Counted from the first letter of the stretch, positions 51,774 to 60,673 are shown. The stretch is 64,000 nt of DNA from Opitutales bacterium (GCA_029254745.1 JAQWWZ010000018.1:1-64000); one strand, 5' to 3'. Numbers and translations: made by a program. Notes: generated by a model from the sequence alone, not told the origin.

Positions 51774-54170
51774 ATGTTGGCCGATAAAGAAATTCTTTAT
51801 GTGGGAGCGGTTATCGTCTTGCTCGCTTTGCTCCTCTTTCGTTTTTCCGAAAGAGCAAAGCAGAAAAAACTTCAGACTCTTATCGCTCAAAATCATTTAA
51901 AAAAACTAGTCCCTCTGTTGTCGCCCATACGACGCAATGTAAAGCTATTGTTTATTATGCTCGCTTTGGTATTTTCATTTATTGCTTTATCAAGACCTCA
52001 GTGGGGAACAAAACAACGACTAGCGACACCACGCGGTATAGACATTTTGATTGCTGTGGATGTGTCTAAAAGTATGCTTTCGAGAGATGTTAAGCCAAAT
52101 AGGCTCGAACGAGTTAAGCTTGGAATCCAGAACTTGTTAGAAAAAGTAAAAAGTGACAGGCTCGGACTTATTGCTTTTTCTGGATCATCTTTTTTACAAT
52201 GCCCTCTGACCCTAGATCACCAAGCTTTTCTCAAAACCTTAGAAGACCTTGACGCCGGTATTATCAAAACTCCTGGCACCAATTTAGCGTTACCCATTGA
52301 AGAAGCCTCCAGATCATTTGCTACAGACGACAACGATCGATTCTTAATTCTTCTTTCAGATGGAGAAGACTTAGAAGGTGAAGGGTTAAAGAGGGCCAAA
52401 AAAGCACAAGCAGAAGGAATCAAAATTTACACCATTGGTGTGGGTTCACCCGAAGGTTCTTTTATCCCAACAGATCCATTCCATATGCCTGCTAAAAATT
52501 TCCTTAAAGATAGGAATGGGGAATTAATTGTTACAAAAATGGATCCTGGGTCCCTTCAAAAAATAGCGAAAGAAACCAATGGGAGATACTTTCATCTTGG
52601 CCCAACGGGAGAAGGTTTAGCCAAAGCTTTTGAAATTCTACAAAATATTGGCCAAAAGAGAAAAAAAGAACAATTATCAACAAACTTACCGATCGAAAGA
52701 TTCCAACCTTTTATACTGCTTGTTCTTCTTTTGCTATTCTTAGAGACCCTTGTGCCTAACGCCAAAAAATATGGAAGCAGGTTAGCTTTGAAAGTTCTTC
52801 CTTTCTTTCTCTTCTTCGGTTGCTTCAAGAGGGACAATATTGAACGCGCTGAGGAAGAAATAAGGCAAGGGAATGCGGCCCAAGCGGCCCAGTTTTATGA
52901 ACTTGAAATTAATGCATCCACAAGCTCGGGTAAGGAAATTGATCCCAGGCTTTTTTTAAACACAGGCCTTGCTCACCTCGAAGGAGAGTCTTTGGAAATT
53001 GCCGAAAGGTTTCTCGAGGCTTCCTTGGACTCGTCGGTAGATGATCCAAGCCTTCAGTCAATCGCACTTAACTCACTAGGAAATATTTATTACGAAAAAA
53101 CTAATTTTCATTTGGATCGACAAAATGTATCAGAAGCTAGAAAAGCTTGGGAAAAAGCCTTGGGCTTTTACGAGTCTGCCTATGAACTAAATGGGAATGA
53201 AAAAGCGTCCTTAAATCTCATTTCGCTCAAGGAACAAATCGAAAAAAGAATCCAGGCGTTTGTTTGCTTAATCAAAGGCACAATGTGGAAGGATATAAAT
53301 GGGGATGGCATAATCCAAAAAAATGAGCCCGGGCTGAGAGGAATAATTTTTTGGGATAAAGATAACAATGGTGATCTAAATGCAACCACAGAACCTCAGA
53401 TACCAACCGACCAAGAGGGAAACTTTGTATTTGAATGGATTTCTGGGATTTATCCCACAAATATCACGATTGCTTCAAAACTCTCAGACCAGAATCATAC
53501 TCAAAATAGCTTTTTGGTTCCTCTCTTCCCCGCTCCTCCGCCCCCGCTCAACTCATCAATGGTAAGAAACCATCTTTTGAATTTCGATAAAGCTGGATCC
53601 TACTCTTTGCTAATTCCCTACCGTACTGCTCCCACCGTAAAAGGTGAAATTTGGGCGGATGAGAATGCTAATGGTCGCAAAGACGCCAATGAAAGTGGTT
53701 ATTCTGCTGCTTCAGTTTTCCTTGATACTAATGGAAACTTTCAACTGGATGAAAATGAAACTACATTCAAACCTTCCCAAGATGGGAGGTTTCATGTTCC
53801 TGTACCTCCAGGTCAACATGCAGTACACATTTCGCTGGAAAACCCCGATGCCAATATAACATACCCTATCGAACAAAGAAAAGCTTACCTGACTTGGGTT
53901 GACTTTGGATCTCAGTCAGACGAACTCAACTTTGGAGTTTACGATAAATCAAATCAACAAGGTCAACCGCAAGCTGCTTCACAGGAACAAGCAGACCCAG
54001 AGGCTCAAGATACGGAAGAAGATGAAGAAAGCGAGTCACAGATGGAGCAAGTGCCGCAAGAAATAAATGCCCTCTATGAAAGGCTTCTTCAAGAAACTGA
54101 ATCAAAAAGTGAGCCTCTTGAACAAACTTTACCCCCCGCTGGAATTTTGAAAAATGGGAGAGACTATTAG
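51774..54170 (+). CDS. batB: BatB VWA protein fused to BatC-like TPR/SdrB-type module
   Basis: Residues 1-330 are BatB: two N-terminal membrane helices, VWA domain with MIDAS DVSKSM (about 96), TNLA and LSDGED, and a helix (FILLVLLLLFLETLV). The rest is a normally separate BatC: from Leu339 (TTG 52788) KVLPFFLFFGC looks like a lipoprotein signal, followed by TPR helices (about 355-490), two SdrD-B/EF-hand-like beta units (DINGDGIIQKNEPGLRG at about 504 and DENANGRKDANESGYS at about 627) and a Glu/Asp/Gln-rich tail. 798 residues, against about 330 for BatB alone. Either a true fusion or two proteins from one frame. Confidence 0.85.
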   Translation: MLADKEILYVGAVIVLLALLLFRFSERAKQKKLQTLIAQNHLKKLVPLLSPIRRNVKLLFIMLALVFSFIALSRPQWGTKQRLATPRGIDILIAVDVSKSMLSRDVKPNRLERVKLGIQNLLEKVKSDRLGLIAFSGSSFLQCPLTLDHQAFLKTLEDLDAGIIKTPGTNLALPIEEASRSFATDDNDRFLILLSDGEDLEGEGLKRAKKAQAEGIKIYTIGVGSPEGSFIPTDPFHMPAKNFLKDRNGELIVTKMDPGSLQKIAKETNGRYFHLGPTGEGLAKAFEILQNIGQKRKKEQLSTNLPIERFQPFILLVLLLLFLETLVPNAKKYGSRLALKVLPFFLFFGCFKRDNIERAEEEIRQGNAAQAAQFYELEINASTSSGKEIDPRLFLNTGLAHLEGESLEIAERFLEASLDSSVDDPSLQSIALNSLGNIYYEKTNFHLDRQNVSEARKAWEKALGFYESAYELNGNEKASLNLISLKEQIEKRIQAFVCLIKGTMWKDINGDGIIQKNEPGLRGIIFWDKDNNGDLNATTEPQIPTDQEGNFVFEWISGIYPTNITIASKLSDQNHTQNSFLVPLFPAPPPPLNSSMVRNHLLNFDKAGSYSLLIPYRTAPTVKGEIWADENANGRKDANESGYSAASVFLDTNGNFQLDENETTFKPSQDGRFHVPVPPGQHAVHISLENPDANITYPIEQRKAYLTWVDFGSQSDELNFGVYDKSNQQGQPQAASQEQADPEAQDTEEDEESESQMEQVPQEINALYERLLQETESKSEPLEQTLPPAGILKNGRDY
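52788..54170 (+). other. Possible internal in-frame start giving a BatC lipoprotein
   Basis: TTG 52788 is in frame with batB and begins a lysine, a hydrophobic stretch and a Phe-Phe-Gly-Cys lipobox-like end (MKVLPFFLFFGC), a standard lipoprotein signal by layout. GCAGG lies a few bases upstream. Initiation here would give a 460-residue TPR lipoprotein separate from the VWA part. Confidence 0.35.
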
Positions 54171-55991
54171 ATGAATCTACTCCTCCGCTCTTTGTGCCGT
54201 AAGCCCCTCGTATACTGGATCTTTATGGTGAGCATGCATGCTTTATCCTTCGGGCAACAGCCAAAAGTTCAATTCGAATCATACTTTGAACCATCTGCGG
54301 TAACTTTGAGTAATAGTTGTGCCTACAAAGTTATTATCCAAGGTTCCCAAAACTCGCCCAAAGGATCTATCCCTAATGTTCCCGGTTTAGAGATTTCTAA
54401 TAATCCAAAAACATTTCGTAAAGTAAGTCTCATTAATGGCGTTACGGCCATAAAGCTTGAGTTGATTTTCTCCACTCGGCCCACCCAAACAGGTACATTT
54501 ACCATCCCTTCATGGCCGATTATAATCGATGGTAAAACCCACACTGTTCCAGCAGCTACGCTTAGAGTTCTTGCTCCAACCCAGCAAGATATCGTAAACC
54601 AACAGAAACAAATCCAACAACAAGAAGATCTCAAACAAGCTGCTTTCATCCAATTCTCCATGCCTCGAGATTACATTTATGAGGGTGAAACTGTTGTTTC
54701 TAATGTTGGTTTATTTCTTTGGGACCGCATGCCCTTCACCAGAATCGAAAACGCCCCCGTCAAACAAAGTGAAGCTTTTTCAGCCACTGAATTAGGCCAA
54801 CCCACTGAAAAAAGAAATGTTGTAAAGTACGGCAAGAATTACACAACCTACTCCTGGAAAATTGGCCTGACCTCTACTACTTCAGGACGACACTCCTTGT
54901 CCTACCATTCCAATGTGCGTATAAGAACCAATAACAAAAGAAGCACTCCATTTAATAGCCCATTTTTCAACGACCCCTTTTTTGGGTTCGGTAGAGAAGA
55001 GTCCCTCAAAGTCTCTTCAGATAGTAAATCGATTGAAGTTCGCCCCTTACCTACACTTGGAAGACCACAACAATTCAGGGGGGCTATTGGTGCATTTAAT
55101 GTAAGCTCTATGGTTGATCGTGACCATGTTTCTTTGGGTGATCCGGTAAGGTTGACATTTTCTATTTCAGGAAAAGGAAATTTCACATCTATGCCAGCTC
55201 CCTCATTTGAGAAAAATAAGGATTTCAAGATTGGTCCTCCTGCCTTTTCATTTGAGGGAAACATGCAAACCAAGTTCGAAGGTACGCAAAATTTTGAATA
55301 TGTAATAACTCCGCTTAGTCCCGGACTTTTACAGGTTCCTCTACTGCACTTCTCATATTTCGATCCTGTGCTTGAAAACTACCAATCCATAAGCTCAGTT
55401 GAGCACCCCTTACGTGTAGACCCTGGAGAAAAATGGGTAGACCCAGGAGATACAACACCGGTAGATGAAGATGATTATTCCTCTCAAAGATATACAACCA
55501 AAGATCTTTTTCAGACTGAAAGTGAACCAGGTGTTTGGAAAAAAACTTTTATTTCCCGTAGCTTGCTACAATCCTTTACCTTTTGGGTATTCCAAATCAT
55601 TCCCCTTTCTACATTTGGATTGCTTCTATTTATCGGATTTAAAAAAAGGTACAGGGGAGTAAAAAGTCATAAACAGCAAGAAGATGCATTGCTTAAGGAT
55701 TTGAAAAAATATTTGTCATTTAACGACTCCAAAAAGTTCTTTCGCTGTTATCGTTCTATTATACAATTCAAAGTGGGTCTGCTCCAATCTCATCCCAACC
55801 CATACTCACTATCGAGTGAAGAACTGATAGGACTCCTGGAGAAAGTAAATAAAGAAAAAGATTTGATATCAACAATTAGGCTTTTACTGATTAAATTCGA
55901 CGATTATGAGTTTGCTGGGGTTGGCCAAAAAACTCTCAACCTTAAAGATGAATTCAGGCAGGCTTTGAAAATCATTAAGAAGTTAAAATGA
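54171..55991 (+). CDS. batD: BatD-like protein
   Basis: Large periplasmic protein of the aerotolerance operon. A signal peptide (VYWIFMVSMHALSFG, cut about residue 28) is followed by beta-rich repeats characteristic of BatD: VQFESYFEPSAVTLSNSCAYKV, PSWPIIIDGKTHTVPA, FGRGEESLKV region, FTFSISGKGNFTSMPAPSFE and FEYVITPLSPGLLQVP. One membrane helix near the C-terminus (FWVFQIIPLSTFGLLLFIGF, about 465-484) is followed by a cytoplasmic helical domain of about 120 residues. Length 606. It begins on the base after the BatB stop and overlaps BatE by four bases. Confidence 0.9.
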   Translation: MNLLLRSLCRKPLVYWIFMVSMHALSFGQQPKVQFESYFEPSAVTLSNSCAYKVIIQGSQNSPKGSIPNVPGLEISNNPKTFRKVSLINGVTAIKLELIFSTRPTQTGTFTIPSWPIIIDGKTHTVPAATLRVLAPTQQDIVNQQKQIQQQEDLKQAAFIQFSMPRDYIYEGETVVSNVGLFLWDRMPFTRIENAPVKQSEAFSATELGQPTEKRNVVKYGKNYTTYSWKIGLTSTTSGRHSLSYHSNVRIRTNNKRSTPFNSPFFNDPFFGFGREESLKVSSDSKSIEVRPLPTLGRPQQFRGAIGAFNVSSMVDRDHVSLGDPVRLTFSISGKGNFTSMPAPSFEKNKDFKIGPPAFSFEGNMQTKFEGTQNFEYVITPLSPGLLQVPLLHFSYFDPVLENYQSISSVEHPLRVDPGEKWVDPGDTTPVDEDDYSSQRYTTKDLFQTESEPGVWKKTFISRSLLQSFTFWVFQIIPLSTFGLLLFIGFKKRYRGVKSHKQQEDALLKDLKKYLSFNDSKKFFRCYRSIIQFKVGLLQSHPNPYSLSSEELIGLLEKVNKEKDLISTIRLLLIKFDDYEFAGVGQKTLNLKDEFRQALKIIKKLK

Positions 55992-56800
55992 CACATTTTT
56001 TTTTAACCCTAGTAATTATTTGTTCCGTTTTTCCCAAAAGTTTGATTTCTAGCTCAAAGGACAAGTTATTTTACGATGCAGTTCGGGCTGAGGCCACAGG
56101 AGATTTACTAACCGCGATTGATCTCTATGAAGAGGCTTCCAAAATCAGTAAATCCTCCAACCTTCATGGAAATCTCGCTAACCTATATTTCAAAACAGAG
56201 AAATATGGTAAAGCCGTACTTAATTACAGAAGAGCCTTACTGCTAGAGCCGAGTAATCGGGCGTTTAAGGAAAATCTGAATTTTGCACTGGAAACAGCAG
56301 GGGTAAGTCTACGAAAAACAGATTTTTCAACCTACCTAGGCTTTAGTTCGATTGATTTATGGATAATTTCACTTGCCACTTCTTTCTGGATAGGAGCCTT
56401 AGCCTTAGCCTTTTTATATTTTCAGGGGTGGAACCGAAAGAGGTTTATTTTTCCTATTTTTACTTGGTGCCTTCTTCTTTGTTTTTTACTTTGGGGGGTA
56501 TACACATCGACAGAAAATAAACGATTACTTTCCAAGGAAGTAATCGTTATTGAAACTAATGAAAACGAAAACAATGCCACGCAAAACATTCCACTTCGCA
56601 GGTTTGCTGGCTCCGGAAGCTCAGCTAACACCTATGTCAATCCCGGAGAAAGCCTTTGGCTTAACCTTTCTAACCATTCATTTCTGCAGTCCCATAAAAG
56701 TTTAAGCGGACAAAAATGGTTTTTAGTTCAAAGCTTAGGCGATGATAAAAAAGGTTGGATCAAATCTGATGCAGTCTCATTTCTCACCCAAGCTGAATGA
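55988..56800 (+). CDS. batE: BatE-like TPR membrane protein
   Basis: 270 residues: N-terminal signal or membrane segment (FFLTLVIICSVFPKSLI), two TPR units (residues about 25-92: YDAVRAEATGDLLTAIDLYEEA and GKAVLNYRRALLLEPSN), two membrane helices (about 113-138 and 148-168) and a C-terminal SH3-like domain (ANTYVNPGESLWLNL to KKGWIKSDAVSFL). This is the BatE arrangement. It closes the moxR-bat operon, overlapping batD by four bases (ATGA). The 3' gap to convergent dnaX is only 21 bases and contains an AT-rich inverted repeat of uncertain function. Confidence 0.85.
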   Translation: MTHFFLTLVIICSVFPKSLISSSKDKLFYDAVRAEATGDLLTAIDLYEEASKISKSSNLHGNLANLYFKTEKYGKAVLNYRRALLLEPSNRAFKENLNFALETAGVSLRKTDFSTYLGFSSIDLWIISLATSFWIGALALAFLYFQGWNRKRFIFPIFTWCLLLCFLLWGVYTSTENKRLLSKEVIVIETNENENNATQNIPLRRFAGSGSSANTYVNPGESLWLNLSNHSFLQSHKSLSGQKWFLVQSLGDDKKGWIKSDAVSFLTQAE

Positions 56801-56821
56801 GGTTTCTTTTAAAAATATAAT

Positions 56822-58336
56822 TTAAATTAAAAGATTTGGATCAATTTTTTCGATTGAAACAAAATCTGCGCGAAATTTATCTTTTAAAACTCGACGCACG
56901 CCATCAGGTAGAGCAGCAGTTCTTTCATCAATTAATTTTTGGTCTTTCACTCTCCTTTTTGACTCGGGTTCTTCTGCCTTGGCTGCCTCACTCGTTAGGT
57001 TATTCTCATTTGTAGGCTCAACCTTTTCCACCTCTTGCATTTCAACTTTCTCGGGTAACACCTGGGACTTCTTAGCGGGTTCCTCGACAACCAAGCCCTC
57101 TGGTTTTACATGATCAGAAGCGGTATCATAAACAGATCTGCTTACACTTTCTTCGGAAGCTTCATCCTTGGGAACAGAAGGCTTATTTGGAGATTGAACT
57201 GACTTTACCCTAGCTTGAGTACTTTTTTTTTTAATATCCTCAGAGGCAAGCCCAGAGATCTCCCGTATGACCCGGTCGATGGAACGTGACTTACCTGCTT
57301 CCACTGCTCGAAGTAAAGTTACTTCAAAATTTGTTTTTTCGGATAAACCAGAGCGTACCAGGGCTTCACCCGCTTTCAATGCATCCAACACGCGGACTGC
57401 TTGCTCAGGATATGAACCTTTATCGGCTTTCATGCTTTCGACCAGAAATTCTCTTATATAATCAGCTAAGTCTAGCAACGCTCTGTAAAAATCAACGCCT
57501 TCATGAGCAAAAGCATCCGCTTCTTCTAAAATTAAATCATATTTACCGTGCAGTATATGATCGCCCAGCTTTTCAATGCGGGAACGAGAAACAAGTCCAT
57601 ACACATCTAACACATTTGATTGCGATATTTGGGTACCACAAAAGGAAATCAACTGATCCAAAATACTTTGCGCATCTCGCATACCTCCTTGAGCCATTCG
57701 GGCAACAGCCTGCAAAGCTTTTGGTTCAACTGTAATTTCCTCTTTATCACAAATCTCTTGGAGCTTACTTACAATTAAATCTACAGGTATAGAACGAAAC
57801 TCAAAGCGCTGGCACCTCGAAACAATTGTGGGGAGAACTTTGTTAGCTTCCGTAGTTGCAAAAACAAATTTCACATGAGAGGGGGGTTCCTCAAGCGTTT
57901 TAAGTAAGGCATTGAAAGCCGCCTGGCTCAACATATGCACTTCATCAATAACATATATCTTAAATCGGCATTGAGCGGGTGCATACTGACACTCATCTCG
58001 TAAATCACGCACCTGATCCACTGAGTTATTGGAAGCTCCATCAATTTCAATCACATCCAAGCATCTTCCCTCCATGATTGACTGACCAATTTCAGAATCT
58101 GATGGCACATCCAAAGAGGGCCCATCTTCCCAGTTTAAAGACTTTGCAAAAAGGCGGGCTGATGTAGTTTTCCCCGTTCCCCTTGGTCCGACAAAAAGAT
58201 ATGCATGAGCGATACGGTCCATCTCAATTGCATTACCGAGAGTGCGTACCACATGGTCTTGCCCAACCAATTCAGAAAATTGTTTCGGTCTCCAACGACG
58301 AGCTATTACTTGATATGATGACTTTGTCACTTCCAT
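56822..58336 (-). CDS. dnaX: DNA polymerase III subunits gamma/tau
   Basis: Clamp-loader ATPase. AAA+ motifs: Walker [10 protein letters not shown] (residues about 41-49), Walker [12 protein letters not shown] arginine-finger motif VSRCQRF. Domain III extends to about residue 365, followed by a charged, low-complexity region typical of tau. The four-cysteine zinc module between Walker A and B is missing: after [10 protein letters not shown] the usual CxxC sites are Ser/Glu/Ile. A ten-A run at residues 369-372 probably yields a shorter gamma product. ATG 58336 is used; an in-frame TTG lies two codons earlier. Length 505. Downstream on the same strand is the SRP RNA's neighbour region; BatE converges. 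Confidence 0.95.
   Translation of the reverse strand: MEVTKSSYQVIARRWRPKQFSELVGQDHVVRTLGNAIEMDRIAHAYLFVGPRGTGKTTSARLFAKSLNWEDGPSLDVPSDSEIGQSIMEGRCLDVIEIDGASNNSVDQVRDLRDECQYAPAQCRFKIYVIDEVHMLSQAAFNALLKTLEEPPSHVKFVFATTEANKVLPTIVSRCQRFEFRSIPVDLIVSKLQEICDKEEITVEPKALQAVARMAQGGMRDAQSILDQLISFCGTQISQSNVLDVYGLVSRSRIEKLGDHILHGKYDLILEEADAFAHEGVDFYRALLDLADYIREFLVESMKADKGSYPEQAVRVLDALKAGEALVRSGLSEKTNFEVTLLRAVEAGKSRSIDRVIREISGLASEDIKKKSTQARVKSVQSPNKPSVPKDEASEESVSRSVYDTASDHVKPEGLVVEEPAKKSQVLPEKVEMQEVEKVEPTNENNLTSEAAKAEEPESKRRVKDQKLIDERTAALPDGVRRVLKDKFRADFVSIEKIDPNLLI
57223..57232 (-). other. dnaX: Poly-A slippage site in dnaX
   Basis: Ten consecutive A on the coding strand (codons AAA AAA AAA AGT). Gaining one A leads to TAG after Lys-Tyr-Ser-Ser; losing one leads to TAA after Val-Leu-Lys-Leu-Gly. 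Either event would end the protein near 375 residues, the size class of gamma, right after domain III. Confidence 0.6.
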
Positions 58337-58410
58337 TATCAATGTTTACTTACAGATACACAGGCAAGACAAAGAAGTAAAATTTGTACTTTTTGTAAGC
58401 AAACCAAAAA

Positions 58411-58510
58411 AAGGCCAGGCACCCCACAGCACACACTTCTCATAACTACCGCTGCTTCCTTCCGGACCTGACGGGGTTCGTTCGAGATGCGTCGCATGGG
58501 ACCCGACCTT
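58411..58510 (-). ncRNA. ffs: Signal recognition particle RNA, small bacterial type
   Basis: The conserved tip GTCAGGTCCGGAAGGAAGCA is present on the minus strand, carrying the GGAA tetraloop and the Ffh-binding asymmetric loop. The two ends pair as a long helix (AAGGTCGGG with the 3' CCTGGCCTT region), and the 3' end runs into a T tract (plus strand A's at 58405-58412), a terminator. Length about 100 nt without an Alu domain, as in Gram-negative bacteria. It lies upstream of dnaX on the same strand. Confidence 0.93.
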
Positions 58511-58519
58511 AAGCCCTTC

Positions 58520-58547
58520 ATGTTAGAAAACTTTTTACCTCTTGCAA
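58520..58547 (-). promoter_or_regulatory. ffs: Promoter of SRP RNA
   Basis: On the minus strand TTGCAA (58547-58542) and TAACAT (58525-58520) have a 16-base spacer and place the start about 58512, matching the 5' end of the RNA helix. Confidence 0.55.
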
Positions 58548-58618
58548 ATATATTCCACACGATTGTAAGCACAGGTAACAAAATGAAAAAAGAAGCCTCT
58601 ATTCTGTGGGAAATTGTT

Positions 58619-58647
58619 TTGCCTTATTGAGCAGAATTTAAAATATT
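58619..58647 (+). promoter_or_regulatory. aroC: Promoter candidate for aroC, leaderless arrangement
   Basis: TTGCCT (58619-58624), 17-base spacer, AATATT (58642-58647). The -10 ends seven bases before the aroC ATG, so the message would have almost no leader. Confidence 0.4.
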
Positions 58648-58654
58648 AATTTAG

Positions 58655-59746
58655 ATGGGTAATTCGTTTGGAAATTTGTTTAGAATATCTTCTTGGGGAG
58701 AAAGTCACGGAGGCGGCATAGGGGTGGTTGTCGATGGGTGCCCTCCCCGCCTGCCCCTATCGGAGTTAGATATTCAACCATTCCTTGATCGTCGCAAACC
58801 CGGACAAAGTAAACTTACCACACCACGAGACGAAGCTGATAAAATTGAAATTTTATCGGGCGTCTTCGAGGGAAAAACCTTAGGTACTCCTATTGCCATG
58901 CTTGTAAGGAACAAAGATGCACGCCCTCAAGCCTATGACGAAATGAAAGAAAAGTTTCGCCCCTCCCATGCAGACTTTACCTATCAAAAAAAGTTCGGCA
59001 TCCGAAACCACGAAGGCGGAGGGCGCTCCTCAGCCCGTGAAACCATAGCCAGGGTCGCAGCCGGAGCCATTGCTCAAAAACTATTAACAGTCATGAATGT
59101 TTCGATCTCTACTTATGTTGAACGAATTCATGACATCCAATGCCCACCACTTAATACACCGCCTAGTTTGGAAGATGTAGAAGCTTCCCCCACCCGATGC
59201 CCTGATCCCGGAAGTGCCAAATTGATGGAAAGCCGAATTTTAGAAGTAAAGAAGGCGGGTGATTCGGTTGGCGGTTCAATCCGTTGCCGAGTAAATGGGT
59301 TACCCGTTGGCTTAGGTGCACCTGTATTTGATCGGATTGAAGCGGATTTAGCCAAAGCAATGCTGTCCCTTCCTGCCACCAAAGCATTTGAAATAGGAAG
59401 TGGGTTTGAAGGAACTCTGCTCAAAGGCTCCGAGCACAACGACTTATTTGAAAGTCGAGATGGTCAAGTTTCCACGAAAACTAATAACTCTGGAGGGGTA
59501 CAAGGTGGAATATCTAACGGAGAGGAACTTTTTTTCCGGGTTGCCTTTAAGCCCACAGCGACTGTCCTCCAAATGCAAAAGACCGTGGACCAAGACGGCA
59601 ATGAAACAGAATTAATGGGTAGGGGAAGGCATGATCCCTGTGTTTTGCCCAGAGCTGTCCCCATTATCGAAGCAATGACCGCCCTTGTGCTAATCGATCA
59701 TAAAATGCGTCATTCAGCACAGTGCGAATCTTTTAACGAGTTGTAA
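58655..59746 (+). CDS. aroC: Chorismate synthase
   Basis: Last step of the shikimate pathway, converting 5-enolpyruvylshikimate 3-phosphate to chorismate with reduced FMN. Signatures: [19 protein letters not shown] (residues about 10-28, catalytic His17-type), [21 protein letters not shown] (in consecutive parts), [25 protein letters not shown] and [17 protein letters not shown]. Full length at 363 residues. It is preceded by a likely leaderless promoter and followed 7 bases later by an unrecognised gene, so the two may be co-transcribed. Chorismate also feeds the menaquinone route represented by menC and menE in this window. Confidence 0.97.
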   Translation: MGNSFGNLFRISSWGESHGGGIGVVVDGCPPRLPLSELDIQPFLDRRKPGQSKLTTPRDEADKIEILSGVFEGKTLGTPIAMLVRNKDARPQAYDEMKEKFRPSHADFTYQKKFGIRNHEGGGRSSARETIARVAAGAIAQKLLTVMNVSISTYVERIHDIQCPPLNTPPSLEDVEASPTRCPDPGSAKLMESRILEVKKAGDSVGGSIRCRVNGLPVGLGAPVFDRIEADLAKAMLSLPATKAFEIGSGFEGTLLKGSEHNDLFESRDGQVSTKTNNSGGVQGGISNGEELFFRVAFKPTATVLQMQKTVDQDGNETELMGRGRHDPCVLPRAVPIIEAMTALVLIDHKMRHSAQCESFNEL

Positions 59747-59753
59747 CCGGATC

Positions 59754-60419
59754 ATGGAAGGGCTGTTATATATAATTATCAAAACGCCAAACTCTGGTGT
59801 AGAAAACATTCTTTCGTTAGGTCTCAATAAAGATCAGGAAAATCAAGTCTCCCTCTGCTTATTACCCGGCAGTGAGCCCTCTTCCAATCTTCCATTTCTT
59901 ACATGGTGCATGCAGGGTGAAGAAATTCAAATTGAAAACCCCAAACAATTAGTTGCACATGAATGGTTTCTTTTTTTATCCAATGAACTTGATCTTGCTG
60001 ACCAAATCGAGGCTAGCCTTGCATTGTTGAATAAAAATCCACAACTCAATTTATGCAGGATATTATCCTTCATTGACTCCCATCTCATTGGACCGGATAA
60101 TTTTACTTCATGGATCGACGGGGCTGCTCATTTTTCAGACGCTATTTGTTTTTCCAACCGAACCAACAAAAATGGTGCCCTTGTTTCTCAGCTTATTGAA
60201 AAGTACAAAACAATGCGCTACCCAATGGAAACCTATATTTTGAGTGCAAAAAAAGAGCCACCGATCAATCAAATCTTGGCTCACACTCCAAGACGGATAT
60301 CTCATGTTTTTGATCCTACTGAGTTGCTTGAGGAAGAAGACACACCCAAACAGGACTCATTTCTGGAAAGACAAGCGAATGGTAAACGAAATCGCTCCAT
60401 TAGTAAATTATTCAGCTGA
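59754..60419 (+). CDS. Unrecognised protein downstream of aroC
   Basis: A 221-residue protein without signal peptide or membrane helix. I do not recognise the family. Sequence features: an N-terminal beta-rich start (GLLYIIIKTPNSGVENILSLGL), an acidic middle with LFLSNELDLADQIEASLALL, a stretch FTSWIDGAAHFSDAICFSNR, and RYPMETYILSAKKEPP, then a charged, Lys/Arg/Ser-rich tail (ANGKRNRSISKLFS). The LxxFSDAICFSN part has the look of the far strand of a CobW-type or other P-loop GTPase, but no Walker A is present, so function is not assigned. Start 59754 lies 7 bases past the aroC stop. Confidence 0.6.
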   Translation: MEGLLYIIIKTPNSGVENILSLGLNKDQENQVSLCLLPGSEPSSNLPFLTWCMQGEEIQIENPKQLVAHEWFLFLSNELDLADQIEASLALLNKNPQLNLCRILSFIDSHLIGPDNFTSWIDGAAHFSDAICFSNRTNKNGALVSQLIEKYKTMRYPMETYILSAKKEPPINQILAHTPRRISHVFDPTELLEEEDTPKQDSFLERQANGKRNRSISKLFS

Positions 60420-60422
60420 TTA

Positions 60423-60451
60423 TTTACTCGCACTAATTTCTTTTATATAGT
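60423..60451 (+). promoter_or_regulatory. Promoter candidate for tRNA-Leu
   Basis: TTTACT (60423-60428), 17-base spacer, TATAGT (60446-60451), about 16 bases ahead of the mature tRNA 5' end. Confidence 0.5.
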
Positions 60452-60467
60452 TTAAGGTTAATCGATC

Positions 60468-60554
60468 GCCGGGGTGGCGGAATTGGTAGACGCGCTAGAC
60501 TCAGAATCTAGTATCTGCAAAGATGTGCGAGTTCAAATCTCGCCCTCGGCACCA
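60468..60554 (+). tRNA. tRNA-Leu (anticodon CAG)
   Basis: Complete 87-nt class II tRNA. The acceptor stem GCCGGGG pairs with CCTCGGC (one G-T) and CCA is encoded. Anticodon stem CTAGA/TCTAG holds the loop with CAG at 60502-60504, reading CUG. A long variable arm (TATCTGCAAAGATG) marks the leucine/serine class, and the T arm is GCGAGTTCAAATCTCGC. No downstream terminator is obvious. Confidence 0.97.
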
Positions 60555-60673
60555 CGAATATTTTAAAAACATCATACACTATTCTACTTCTATTTTTTGA
60601 ATTCTAACAGAAAAAGCTTGTTGGAATTAAAATTTTTCATAGATTAAACGAACATTTTAGAAACAATCCTACC

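Noticed and set aside
56806..56833. AT-rich inverted repeat (CTTTTAA / TTAAAAG) between batE and dnaX
   Set aside because: Fourteen-base loop and no GC pairs beyond the ends; too weak to call a terminator.
57286..57735. 149-codon plus-strand open frame
   Set aside because: Antisense to dnaX domain III; no domain, no initiation context.
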